Shown: piece after piece, positions 58,101 through 64,000 of the stretch | How the letters are laid out: each line of letters starts with the position of its first letter | How positions within the stretch are numbered: the stretch's first letter is position 1 | NCBI RefSeq assembly: GCF_024518675.1 | Contig: NZ_JANIGL010000002.1 | Coordinates: forward strand, 310,001-374,000 | Direction of reading: 5' to 3' | Source of the DNA: Pseudoalteromonas shioyasakiensis | Lineage (GTDB): Bacteria; Pseudomonadota; Gammaproteobacteria; Enterobacterales; Alteromonadaceae | Length of the DNA: 64,000 nt | Notes under the pieces: model-generated | What the model was told of the DNA's origin: nothing | The model's database searches: none | The model's input: only the letters and a program-made list of their open reading frames with translations | Made by a program: the position numbers and the translations under genes

Positions 58101-59258
58101 GAAAACTGGCAACGGTTGGGACTTTTCGAACTATCTTCAGATCCAACCAAGCAAACCATTGCCCTAATTAATAACAGAAATGATCGTGTCGCTCGCTCCA
58201 AAGTATTTGCTGACATTCTTGCTGACGATCTACCCTTTGATAAGATGGTTATAATTGGCACTAATGTTGATGGCTTTTATAGCTACTACCTACAAGCTTT
58301 TACAGCACGTTTAGATAGAATTATAAACAATAATGACTTAAAAGAGTTGCATGCACTATGCAGCCAGCTGCATTGTATAAAAAATATAGATTCCCTAGTT
58401 GAGCTATTTAATATTGCACTAGATTCCCATTATTTAAACAGTGACCTTCAAAACATCAATAACCAAGCTGCGTTAGATGAGTGGTTTATCAAACAAAATA
58501 TAAACTTGCCAGCTGAACGGCGAACCAGTCTTAAGGAGTTATTTGAGCATTATCTTAGCTACCAACAAATCGCCCCACTGTTAAGCGAGCTCATAAACAA
58601 TCAAACAACTATTAAAAGCACCTTACTAGCACTTGCGAAAAGTAAATGCGTGTTAATAGATAATGCACAAATTAGTGCAGATCAGCTCACACTTGAACTA
58701 GCAGCCCTTGCAAGACCTCATTGCCACCAAGTTATTGTCGGCATGCAAAATATTAAAGGAACTGGCCTTGGTTATGTCTATAGCTGGCAACAATGGCAAC
58801 GTATTTACGATACCACGCAAACTCTACTAGATACTGACAGCTCTGTTGACCAATTTCGTCAGGCCTTAACTCGCCTATCTTTAATTAACCAATTTTCACA
58901 GCTTGAATTAGCTTATTTAAACGATACGCTGATAAAGATAAAGAAAGCGCATCATGCACAAAACGAGTATAGCCAAGCCGAGCTGCAGCATATTAGTGAG
59001 CGCCTAAATAAACAACAAAAGGTAAAAAATGAACCTGTAACACAAAGCCAGCAAAATGCAATCAAACGCTTTGCAATTCAGGTCGCTGAATCCTTCTTGG
59101 ATGCTGGTGCTGCGGTAAAACGAAAAAAAGTAGCAATGCAAGTCTATAGCGATATTGCAAATAGCCGCATAACACTAGAAAAAGCAATTGAAGTACTTGG
59201 TCAATTAAATCGAAACCAAACGCCAGGTTGGTTAAGTTTTTCACGGAATAAAAAATAG
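55149..59258 (+). CDS. pgsB: giant PgsB/CapB-like Mur-family amide ligase
   Basis: 1369 residues; PgsB/CapB is usually about 400. Residues 1-520 are helical, partly HEAT-like (residues 240-400). One membrane helix lies at about 700-716 (LVFFVVGFMLYFWGR). The ligase core follows: P-loop IGGWGTRGKSGTERL (about 738-752), KTTGCEATM, FLWECMGLTPRYVRILR, ITNAYPDHEDILGPTG, and INNRNDRVARSKVFAD (about 1010), matching the CRADRVDR block of PgsB. About 340 further helical residues end the protein. CapB uses ATP to add glutamate through gamma-amide bonds; the substrate here is unproven. It starts one base after the previous gene. Confidence 0.85.
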   Translation: MATTNKHMTQQELKQRLEHLLFADIANFWLDLYRQKYRQLVDDLSKWELLQNIPDNENEDAWLLRQSIGFLRHQVEQKQQALQALDAGYYLFIERLSHAEISAEREFHILDYAQQLGATAEQLKKDKQAFSRWFDEGAVINRYQDSVANIEQSLKFLIGKLGDLSNRYLKEFAEDTANAWHTLDLESFFLHLLSQTKSEHVKNALYRALANQVHLIHNKVGEHELNANLIETLVLALEQQHTPHLARLDILEILIHQRPTYTRGFMTQLIKCQDEFQLNDEQRLFILAALAKILVSQLNLTSQCENLLTLLANHEYPRVRQSVIEQSLYFSLPFWQKLLEERLKIEPEDSVRFTLVKQLSSARIAANGLAFRLWKALLESPQSIQIKRLTLELSARIMLNQQLEAKEPEVVFKQFIDCLNSQLNQEPSIAIRRYIARTREQLVAFAHQNVMATLESSIPNNDKPLIAETDLDEELLGRLLSRKAQQHEGFNVKKQKRHWHITKGYHSAFRVWRFIHELRNPSTDKRQSFNHNTARKPSAYMHVPSCTVAEISATTVPGEPLFDANEHSTRPHLPLPDFLLSVLSQDDLKQAAKTYTPDGILCVSAPKSLIKRVKTYIWLSLHIERLDSLRKGNEIEQKNYIESLEKQGFKFEFKAYGEQLGCHFVVEEGISNFYKKLSVSPLLVNLWLSFKEYTYSIYQNSIGQLVFFVVGFMLYFWGRHVHISKRIKSDRKAIPVSIGGWGTRGKSGTERLKAALFSSLALKVITKTTGCEATMIYARSNGEQFEVPIFRPFDKASIWEQSDILHFAKNVKADVFLWECMGLTPRYVRILRQWMQDNFSTITNAYPDHEDILGPTGIDVAKEMSNFIAPNSLVFTSEQTMMAVLEQDAQKKQSTLIQTHWGDGYQITPDIRALYPYQEHPDNIALVCKMAAHIGLDKDFVFKETSQRIVPDIGVLQHFTEAPLTDFSMSFVNSMSANERLATLENWQRLGLFELSSDPTKQTIALINNRNDRVARSKVFADILADDLPFDKMVIIGTNVDGFYSYYLQAFTARLDRIINNNDLKELHALCSQLHCIKNIDSLVELFNIALDSHYLNSDLQNINNQAALDEWFIKQNINLPAERRTSLKELFEHYLSYQQIAPLLSELINNQTTIKSTLLALAKSKCVLIDNAQISADQLTLELAALARPHCHQVIVGMQNIKGTGLGYVYSWQQWQRIYDTTQTLLDTDSSVDQFRQALTRLSLINQFSQLELAYLNDTLIKIKKAHHAQNEYSQAELQHISERLNKQQKVKNEPVTQSQQNAIKRFAIQVAESFLDAGAAVKRKKVAMQVYSDIANSRITLEKAIEVLGQLNRNQTPGWLSFSRNKK

Positions 59259-59263
59259 TCTAG

Positions 59264-59282
59264 TTGTATAAGCCTTATACAA
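59264..59282 (+). repeat. 19-bp palindrome right after the polymer operon
   Basis: TTGTATAAG-C-CTTATACAA, five bases after the PgsB-like stop, followed by GTTATAAAAAACTC. It is a hairpin without a clear T-run; it may protect the mRNA 3' end or pause transcription. Confidence 0.4.
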
Positions 59283-59571
59283 GTTATAAAAAACTCTATA
59301 AACTCATATCAGGCTAACAGGCGCTTAACTGCCTTGCTCCTAATTTCTAGAGGGAAATATAGTGTAAGAAGTTGTCGATTTTATAGATAAATCTAATCAT
59401 GCTAATTAAGCATTTGATAGATATACTAAAGTAGCTCAGGTACCAGTAAGTTAAATTGATATGTTATATGTTTACAACCGTCGGATAAAAAGCTTTTAAT
59501 AAGAGGGGAAAAAGCATTATTAATCGGGAAGTGCCTCAATAACTCAAATAAATAGAGGCGAATATATAAAT

Positions 59572-59604
59572 GGCCCTGCCTTAGAGGTAGGGCCTTATTT
59601 ATTG
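59572..59604 (+). terminator. candidate terminator of the polymer operon or of an intergenic RNA
   Basis: GGCCCTGCC, loop TTAGA, GGTAGGGCC with one wobble or mismatched position, then TTATTTATTG. It is 310 bases after the PgsB-like stop. Confidence 0.55.
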
Positions 59605-59649
59605 TAAGGTTACTAGTTAAAAAGCAATCATCCAACTTATTGCTAATTG

Positions 59650-59678
59650 CAAAAGCTTACAATAAGAAAAGTAAGCTT
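59650..59678 (-). terminator. candidate terminator of the peroxiredoxin gene
   Basis: On minus: AAGCTTAC, ten-base loop, GTAAGCTT then TTGC, just after the stop codon. The T-run is short. Confidence 0.4.
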
Positions 59679-59681
59679 AAA

Positions 59682-60287
59682 TTATAGCTCACCTTCATTT
59701 TCAGAAAGGAACTTAGCAACACCTTCAGGGCTTGCATCCATACCTTTTTTACCTTCAGTCCAGCCAGCAGGACATACTTCACCGTGCTCGCTGTGGAACG
59801 CTAGCGCGTCAACCATACGTAGCATTTCGTCGATATTACGGCCAAGCGGTAAATCGTTAACTACTTGGTGACGTACGTTACCTTCTTCGTCGATTAGGAA
59901 TGAACCACGAAATGCAACGCCAGCTTCAGGATGCTCTACGTCATATGCTTTACAGATTTCGTGCTTAACGTCTGCAACGAGTGCGTATTTAACTTCACCG
60001 ATACCACCGTCAGCAACAGCAGTTTTACGCCATGCATTGTGCGAGAATTGTGAATCGATAGAAACACCAATTACTTCAACGCCACGCTTTTGGAACTCTT
60101 CATAACGCTTGTCAAAAGCAATTAGTTCAGAAGGACATACGAAAGTGAAATCGAGTGGGTAAAAGAAGATAACTGCTTTTTTACCTTTGATTGTTTCGTG
60201 AAGATTGTAGCTATCTACGATCTCGCCGTTACCTAGTACTGCTGCAGCGGTAAAGTCTGGTGCCTGGCGGCCTACTAATACACCCAT
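59682..60287 (-). CDS. typical 2-Cys peroxiredoxin (Prx1/AhpC subfamily)
   Basis: 201 residues from the ATG at 60287; the longer frame from a TTG at 60299 includes the GGAG ribosome site, so it is not used. Peroxidatic Cys51 in DFTFVCPSEL and resolving Cys about 172 in HGEVCPAGW, with GGIGEVKYALVAD (the GGLG motif of sensitive peroxiredoxins, here GGIG) and the active-site Arg in VAFRGSFLID. It reduces hydrogen peroxide and alkyl hydroperoxides using thioredoxin or AhpF; neither adjoins. The upstream 190 bases were searched for an OxyR site without success. Confidence 0.92.
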   Translation of the reverse strand: MGVLVGRQAPDFTAAAVLGNGEIVDSYNLHETIKGKKAVIFFYPLDFTFVCPSELIAFDKRYEEFQKRGVEVIGVSIDSQFSHNAWRKTAVADGGIGEVKYALVADVKHEICKAYDVEHPEAGVAFRGSFLIDEEGNVRHQVVNDLPLGRNIDEMLRMVDALAFHSEHGEVCPAGWTEGKKGMDASPEGVAKFLSENEGEL

Positions 60288-60487
60288 TTTATTCTCCAAA
60301 TATTTAGGTTTATTTCTAATTGCTTACGCAATGCTTGCTTTATTATGGGATCTAAAAATTAAATACCAAGGGCAAACATGCATAATTGTCGAAATATTTT
60401 AGAGATTATAAGTTTAAATAGATAATCGTATTTTTGAATCACTACAATCGAAAATTCAGAACGCTAAAATGTACATCTGCCAGAGAC

Positions 60488-60516
60488 AAAAAAACCTGTA
60501 AAAACAGGTTTTTTTA
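60488..60516. terminator. terminator downstream of fadR
   Basis: AAAAAAACCTGT, loop of four A, ACAGGTTTTTTT; symmetrical, and placed 15 bases after the fadR stop on the minus strand. Confidence 0.85.
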
Positions 60517-60530
60517 ACGTTATTCGTGTA

Positions 60531-61244
60531 TTAATCCATGATATCTTCTGGCATATCACCACGGATTTTCTGCCAGACTTCACCCGTTTGATGACCATAC
60601 TTACGCATCATAGAAATTGCACCATCATGCTCTCGATTTTCGGCCAGTGTTGTTAAGTCTTTATAAAACTGGCGTGCTAACTGACGAGTACCTGGATCTG
60701 AAAAATAATGGCAGCCAATTTTAGAGTAAAACCCTTTAAACCCATTTAAAATGAGTACGTAGATACGATTATTACCTGCAACAGCTAATTCATGATGTAC
60801 TTTGTAATCATAGTCAGCAAATGCTTGCGCGCTGTCTTCTAACTCATCACTTTGTGAAAGAATTTCGATAACTCGCTCTGGCGCTAACTTAATAGCTGCA
60901 CGTGTGTATATTGCACTTATATTAGTACGAGCTGATAACAATTGGTCGGTCAGCTCAGGCATTTTGTCTTCATCAAGGCGGGCTAAGGTTTCAAGAATAT
61001 TTAACCCCGATGTTTCCCAAAAGTTGTTTACACGTGTTGGTTTGCCATGTTGGATGGTAAGCCAGCCGTCGCGTGCTAAACGTTGTAGCACTTCACGCAA
61101 AGTGGTACGTGTAACACCTATTAATTCTGATAACTCGCGCTCAGCAGGAAGAATAGAGCCGGGAGGGAAATCGCCATTCCATATTGATTCAACAATATAT
61201 TCTTCTGCAAATCCTGCTGGACTTTTTGCTTTAAAAATTCTCAT
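60531..61244 (-). CDS. fadR: fatty acid metabolism regulator FadR
   Basis: 237 residues (E. coli 239). N-terminal GntR winged helix ([20 protein letters not shown], then [23 protein letters not shown]) and C-terminal acyl-CoA-binding FadR domain ([31 protein letters not shown]). It represses fad genes and activates unsaturated fatty acid synthesis; long-chain acyl-CoA releases it. It is divergent from dsbB; in E. coli fadR is also near dsbB, with nhaB between. Identification is firm. Confidence 0.95.
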   Translation of the reverse strand: MRIFKAKSPAGFAEEYIVESIWNGDFPPGSILPAERELSELIGVTRTTLREVLQRLARDGWLTIQHGKPTRVNNFWETSGLNILETLARLDEDKMPELTDQLLSARTNISAIYTRAAIKLAPERVIEILSQSDELEDSAQAFADYDYKVHHELAVAGNNRIYVLILNGFKGFYSKIGCHYFSDPGTRQLARQFYKDLTTLAENREHDGAISMMRKYGHQTGEVWQKIRGDMPEDIMD

Positions 61245-61294
61245 TCAATTCCCACTCGAGTTATCAATATTACTTCACTTAAAACGATTAACTG

Positions 61295-61309
61295 ACTGAT
61301 TGTACCAGA
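61295..61309. promoter_or_regulatory. candidate FadR operator upstream of fadR
   Basis: On minus TCTGGTACAATCAGT, matching TCTGGTnnGACCAGA at ten of thirteen defined positions, 51 bases before the fadR ATG. It suggests autoregulation. Confidence 0.4.
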
Positions 61310-61476
61310 CGATGCAAAACTAACAAGCAAAGTAATCAAGAACCCACTTATTTTTAAGCCCAATGCGCCATTGCTTTACAGTTGCTTTCAACACACAAAT
61401 TCCCACGTCTTACCTTCAATCAGGGTTATCTTATTGCATTGGCATTATTTTTTATAAGTTCTCGTACGGTTTCCTC

Positions 61477-61506
61477 TTGCACCTTGATTAAAGACTAAGC
61501 CATAAT
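61477..61506 (+). promoter_or_regulatory. candidate sigma-70 promoter of dsbB
   Basis: TTGCAC (61477-61482), 18 bases, CATAAT (61501-61506), about 30 bases before the dsbB ATG. Confidence 0.5.
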
Positions 61507-61536
61507 CTCTCTAATAGATTAATTATTGGAAGTACT

Positions 61537-62049
61537 ATGAACTGGTTAGCTGATTTAGCAGATAAGCGCACCCCTTGGGTTTTATTAGCATTAATTGCAT
61601 TGATATTTGAAGTCACGGCTTTGTTTTTCCAATATCAAATGGGGCTTGAGCCCTGCATCATGTGTATTTATCAGCGCACAGCTATGCTTGGGCTATTAAT
61701 AGCGGGAGTGATAGGCGCAATTAATCCGAGTAACATGGTGATACGTATAACGGCTTTTGCTAGCTGGGCAATAGCAAGCTTCTGGGGGTTTTTATTAGCC
61801 CGTGAACATATTAATATGCAAACCACAACGGATCCATTTGCATTTAGTTGTGAGTTTGAGCCTAATTTTCCTGTTCCATTACACGAGTGGCTCCCCCATT
61901 TTTTTGCCGCTACGGGCGATTGTGGCAATATTGATTGGCAATTTTTAGGCCTGAGTATGCCTGCATGGATGGAAGTGATTTTTGGGCTATTTAGCCTCGT
62001 ATTAATAGTCGTTATGGTTTCACGTTTAATTATTAAGAAGCGCTTATAA
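61537..62049 (+). CDS. dsbB: disulfide bond formation protein DsbB
   Basis: 170 residues, four membrane helices. Redox pairs Cys40/Cys43 (EPCIMCIYQR) and Cys105/Cys129 (SCEFEPN; GDCGN) are in place. It reoxidises periplasmic DsbA and passes electrons to quinone. GGAAGTACT precedes the ATG. The last base pair of its stop region overlaps the next gene start, so the two are coupled. Identification is firm. Confidence 0.96.
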   Translation: MNWLADLADKRTPWVLLALIALIFEVTALFFQYQMGLEPCIMCIYQRTAMLGLLIAGVIGAINPSNMVIRITAFASWAIASFWGFLLAREHINMQTTTDPFAFSCEFEPNFPVPLHEWLPHFFAATGDCGNIDWQFLGLSMPAWMEVIFGLFSLVLIVVMVSRLIIKKRL

Positions 62050-62354
62050 TGTTTGTTTTTTTCACCAGCCAAGTCGAAGAACTTAGTCACCTAAAAGTCA
62101 GGCAGCGCCAACAAATTATAGCCACAGCACTGTCTATGCTTACTCCACTTAGTAAAGTTTGGTTGCGAGTTATTAAGTTATTACTGTTAACACCGGTATT
62201 TACATCTTTGATCTACATTGAAGGTTGGCTCATGTTGCCCGCATTATTACTCACAGGCTTAAGCTATCCGTTACTAACAACACCCGTTGAAATTGCCTTT
62301 GCTAGACCCTATTTAACGGATGCACTCAAGCAGCACACTACACAGCTTGATTAA
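62049..62354 (+). CDS. small membrane protein coupled to dsbB
   Basis: 101 residues, start overlapping the dsbB stop by one base. A polar, basic N-terminal half precedes one or two hydrophobic stretches (VIKLLLLTPVFTSLIYI, WLMLPALLLTGLSYPLL). No named family recognised. Tight coupling suggests expression with DsbB, but no Cys is present, so a direct redox role is unlikely. A terminator follows. Confidence 0.75.
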   Translation: MFVFFTSQVEELSHLKVRQRQQIIATALSMLTPLSKVWLRVIKLLLLTPVFTSLIYIEGWLMLPALLLTGLSYPLLTTPVEIAFARPYLTDALKQHTTQLD

Positions 62355-62368
62355 TTTCAGCAAAAGCT

Positions 62369-62398
62369 ACCTAAGCCATTAAAAATGGCTTAGGTTTA
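62369..62398. terminator. terminator between the dsbB unit and comEA-like gene
   Basis: ACCTAAGCCAT, loop TAAAA, ATGGCTTAGGT then TTATC, between converging genes. Confidence 0.75.
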
Positions 62399-62401
62399 TC
62401 A

Positions 62402-62701
62402 CTATAAAGACACTTTTCCTTCAAGTTTAGCAAGTAACTTATCACCAATCCCTTTAACCTGAGCTAAGTCAGCAACAGACTTAAAATTGCCGTGTTTTGC
62501 ACGGTAATCAACTATTGCTTGCGCCTTTGACTGACCTATACCCGATAATTGCATTAGTTGTTCAACACTTGCTTTATTAAGATTAATAACCTGTGCTTTT
62601 TCTACTACTTTGCTTGGCGTAGTTGCTTTACTATCTACAGCATAACTAGGCGAGATCATAACTAACCCAGCAAGAACTGCTAATGCACTCAATAATTTCA
62701 T
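62402..62701 (-). CDS. comEA: ComEA-like helix-hairpin-helix DNA-binding protein
   Basis: 99 residues from the ATG at 62701, which has a strong GGAGGA; the longer frame to 62824 reads through non-coding sequence. Signal peptide (MKLLSALAVLAGLVM to about SYA), then tandem helix-hairpin-helix motifs (INLNKASVEQLMQLSGIG; ADLAQVKGIGDKLLAKLE). ComEA-type proteins bind incoming DNA in the periplasm during type IV pilus-dependent uptake; E. coli YbaV is the short relative. With the minor pilins in this window it fits a competence role, which is inferred. Confidence 0.88.
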   Translation of the reverse strand: MKLLSALAVLAGLVMISPSYAVDSKATTPSKVVEKAQVINLNKASVEQLMQLSGIGQSKAQAIVDYRAKHGNFKSVADLAQVKGIGDKLLAKLEGKVSL

Positions 62702-62890
62702 AGTATTCCTCCATGATCTTAATAAATAGATCCAATAAATTGTGAATGAAATGTCCACCTTTACACTGAACTTCAGACCACTCAGTACCAAAAAGTGATA
62801 CTTTATAAATAAAGTAAAGAGCAATTACTTTGTCAACTGTACCGATAATAAAAAATAAAAAAGTTCACTTGCAAATAAGCCCACAAACAA

Positions 62891-62912
62891 TTACTGTACA
62901 TAAAAACAGTAA
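62891..62912. promoter_or_regulatory. LexA (SOS) box upstream of yebG
   Basis: CTGT (62894-62897), eight bases, ACAG (62906-62909), flanked by matching TTA/TAA so the arms are seven bases long. This is the consensus E. coli-type LexA operator, 49 bases before the yebG ATG. Confidence 0.9.
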
Positions 62913-62960
62913 TCAATAACAGTGCGTTAGTTCGCACTAAGCAAATTGGCAGGAGAGATC

Positions 62961-63275
62961 ATGGCTGTTGTTGTTAAATATGTTGTAGAAAGAAACGGAG
63001 TTGAGCGAATGACGTTTACTACTAAAAAAGAAGCTGATGCATATGATAAAATGCTCGACATAGCAGAGTCGCTTGAAGTGATGCTAGAAAAAGTAGATGT
63101 ACCATTAAGCGAGCAACAAATTGAATCTCTAGCACTTGAAATCGCAAAAAATAAAGATGGTTTTATCAATGTGTTAAAGGGTGCCAAAGAGCCAGTGAGT
63201 AAAGCCCCAGCAAAAACAAAGAAAGACACGGCAATCACTGAAACAAAAAATCCTGAAGATAAAGCCGCAAGTTAA
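62961..63275 (+). CDS. yebG: SOS-inducible protein YebG
   Basis: 104 residues from the ATG at 62961 (AGGAGA upstream); an in-frame TTG 15 bases earlier lies before that ribosome site. The N-terminal 40 residues, MAVVVKYVVERNG through KKEADAYDKMLDIA, match E. coli YebG closely from memory; the tail is Lys/Ala/Thr-rich and variable. A perfect LexA box upstream agrees with its known SOS control. Biochemical function is unknown in any species. Confidence 0.93.
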   Translation: MAVVVKYVVERNGVERMTFTTKKEADAYDKMLDIAESLEVMLEKVDVPLSEQQIESLALEIAKNKDGFINVLKGAKEPVSKAPAKTKKDTAITETKNPEDKAAS

Positions 63276-63290
63276 TAAAGCTTAATTCAA

Positions 63291-63321
63291 GAAAAAAGGA
63301 GCGATTAAGCTCCTTTTTTTA
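63291..63321. terminator. bidirectional terminator between yebG and putP
   Basis: AAAAAAGGAGC, loop GATTA, AGCTCCTTTTTTT; between converging genes. Confidence 0.9.
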
Positions 63322-63356
63322 TGTGTGTTTTATTTCTTAACCTGAATTTTAGTTAC

Positions 63357-64000
63357 TTAGAGTGACTTTTCTACTTCGTCGAACAGGTTTGTAATGTCAG
63401 AGCTTGGCGGTGGTGTCGCTAAACTAACCACTACAATGGCAATACTAGACAGAATAAAGCCTGGGACAATTTCGTAAATAAGACTACTTAGCTTTTCGCC
63501 ATCGATAGTAATAGGCGCATATATCCAAATCAGAACGGTAACCGCCCCCACTAGCATACCTGCTAAGGCACCGGCAAAGTTCATTCGTTTCCAATATAAG
63601 CTAAACAATACTAATGGGCCAAATGCAGCACCAAACCCGGCCCATGCATTACTCACTAGGTCTAATATCGAGCTGTCACGGTCATAAGCTAAATAAATTG
63701 CACATAATGCCACTGCAGCCACACTAATACGGCCAACTGTAACTAACTCTGTATCACTGGCCTCTTTACGTAAAAAGGTTTTATAAAAGTCTTCTGTTAA
63801 TGAGCTCGAACTTACTAGTAACTGTGATGAAATCGTGCTCATTATTGCCGCTAAAATCGCCGCTAATAAAAAGCCAGCTATTAATGGATGAAACAATAAC
63901 TCTGATAAAATCAAGAAGATAGTTTCAGGATCGTCTACAACAATATTGTTCTCATAGGTATAAGCTGCGCCAAACAAACCAGTACCGACGGCACCAATGG
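63357..64000 (-). CDS. putP: sodium/proline symporter PutP, C-terminal part (5' end outside window)
   Basis: The frame stays open to the window edge, so only the last 214 or so residues are seen. Family sequence: AGFLLAAILAAIMSTISSQLLV, then SSSLTEDFYKTFLRK, NAWAGFGAAFGPLVLFSLYW and a late YEIVPGFILSSIAIVVVSL, all aligned with the E. coli PutP C-terminal helices from memory. It is a Na+-driven inner-membrane importer of L-proline of the solute:sodium symporter family. The Ser residues in the STISSQLL helix lie at the sodium site. Confidence 0.92.
   Translation of the reverse strand, partial: IGAVGTGLFGAAYTYENNIVVDDPETIFLILSELLFHPLIAGFLLAAILAAIMSTISSQLLVSSSSLTEDFYKTFLRKEASDTELVTVGRISVAAVALCAIYLAYDRDSSILDLVSNAWAGFGAAFGPLVLFSLYWKRMNFAGALAGMLVGAVTVLIWIYAPITIDGEKLSSLIYEIVPGFILSSIAIVVVSLATPPPSSDITNLFDEVEKSL

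Larger units (their letters stand above)
59283..59681. other. 400-base intergenic region with several hairpins
   Basis: It holds ATGCT-N5-AGCAT (near 59399), GCCTC-N17-GAGGC (near 59533-59559), a strong terminator-like hairpin (59572-59594) and an inverted repeat just after the peroxiredoxin stop (59653-59678). A 69-codon minus-strand frame here has no ribosome site and an unconvincing sequence. No RNA family was recognised, but a small RNA ending at 59600 is possible. Confidence 0.4.

Noticed and set aside
40502..59258. Recent horizontal acquisition of the polymer operon
   Set aside because: No flanking tRNA, integrase, direct repeats or insertion sequence, and base and codon use look like the neighbours by eye.
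59426..59635. 69-codon minus-strand frame after the polymer operon
   Set aside because: Overlaps terminator hairpins, has no ribosome site and no protein-like pattern.
60300..60487. OxyR site upstream of the peroxiredoxin gene
   Set aside because: No convincing set of four ATAG/CTAT elements at ten-base intervals.

Overview
The window looks like chromosome of a marine gammaproteobacterium of the Alteromonadales, most likely Pseudoalteromonas or a close relative. The evidence is the moderately AT-rich composition, gammaproteobacterial proteins (TyrR, FadR, YebG, DsbB, BamD, GshA), an Escherichia-type LexA box and sigma-32 promoter, and the conserved orders rluD-pgeF-clpB next to bamD and rpsT / murJ-ribF-ileS-lspA-fkpB-ispH. 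The genus is an inference. Coding is dense; I saw no rRNA or tRNA gene, insertion sequence, CRISPR array or prophage.

Layout. 1-6.2 kb: end of a CorB/YfjD-type transporter, a MscS channel, a transglycosylase-like lipoprotein, gshA and an Aer-like chemoreceptor. 6.2-12 kb: clpB (heat-shock promoter), pgeF and rluD on the minus strand, then bamD and glnB. 12-21 kb: type IV pilus minor-pilin block, with two FimT-like genes on plus and pilV-pilW-pilX-pilY1-pilE on minus, directly downstream of an AlgZ/AlgR-type kinase-regulator pair. 21-29 kb: ispH, fkpB, lspA, ileS, ribF and murJ on minus, with rpsT divergent and a stand-alone receiver protein. 29-40 kb: mixed housekeeping and envelope genes (smrA, a 43-residue small protein, a GhrA-like dehydrogenase, an OlsF-like ornithine lipid synthase, dapE, a MATE pump, ompW, a thioesterase, tyrR).

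40.5-59.3 kb is the outstanding region: seven tightly packed, often overlapping plus-strand genes forming one probable operon of about 18.8 kb. It encodes a CapA/PgsA-like lipoprotein, a CHASE2-like membrane sensor, a giant PgsC/CapC-like membrane protein, a membrane-anchored periplasmic protein, a secreted hydrolase-like protein, a very large secreted protein ending in a probable outer-membrane beta-barrel, and a giant PgsB/CapB-like Mur-family ligase. These are the three core functions of poly-gamma-glutamate capsule synthesis (B, C, A), enlarged and joined to parts that could carry a polymer across the periplasm and outer membrane. I propose a diderm-specific poly-gamma-glutamate-like polyamide synthesis and export system. 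The polymer itself is not known from sequence.

59.3-64 kb: an intergenic stretch with several hairpins, a 2-Cys peroxiredoxin, fadR, dsbB, a small membrane protein, a ComEA-like protein, SOS-regulated yebG, and the 3' part of putP running off the window.
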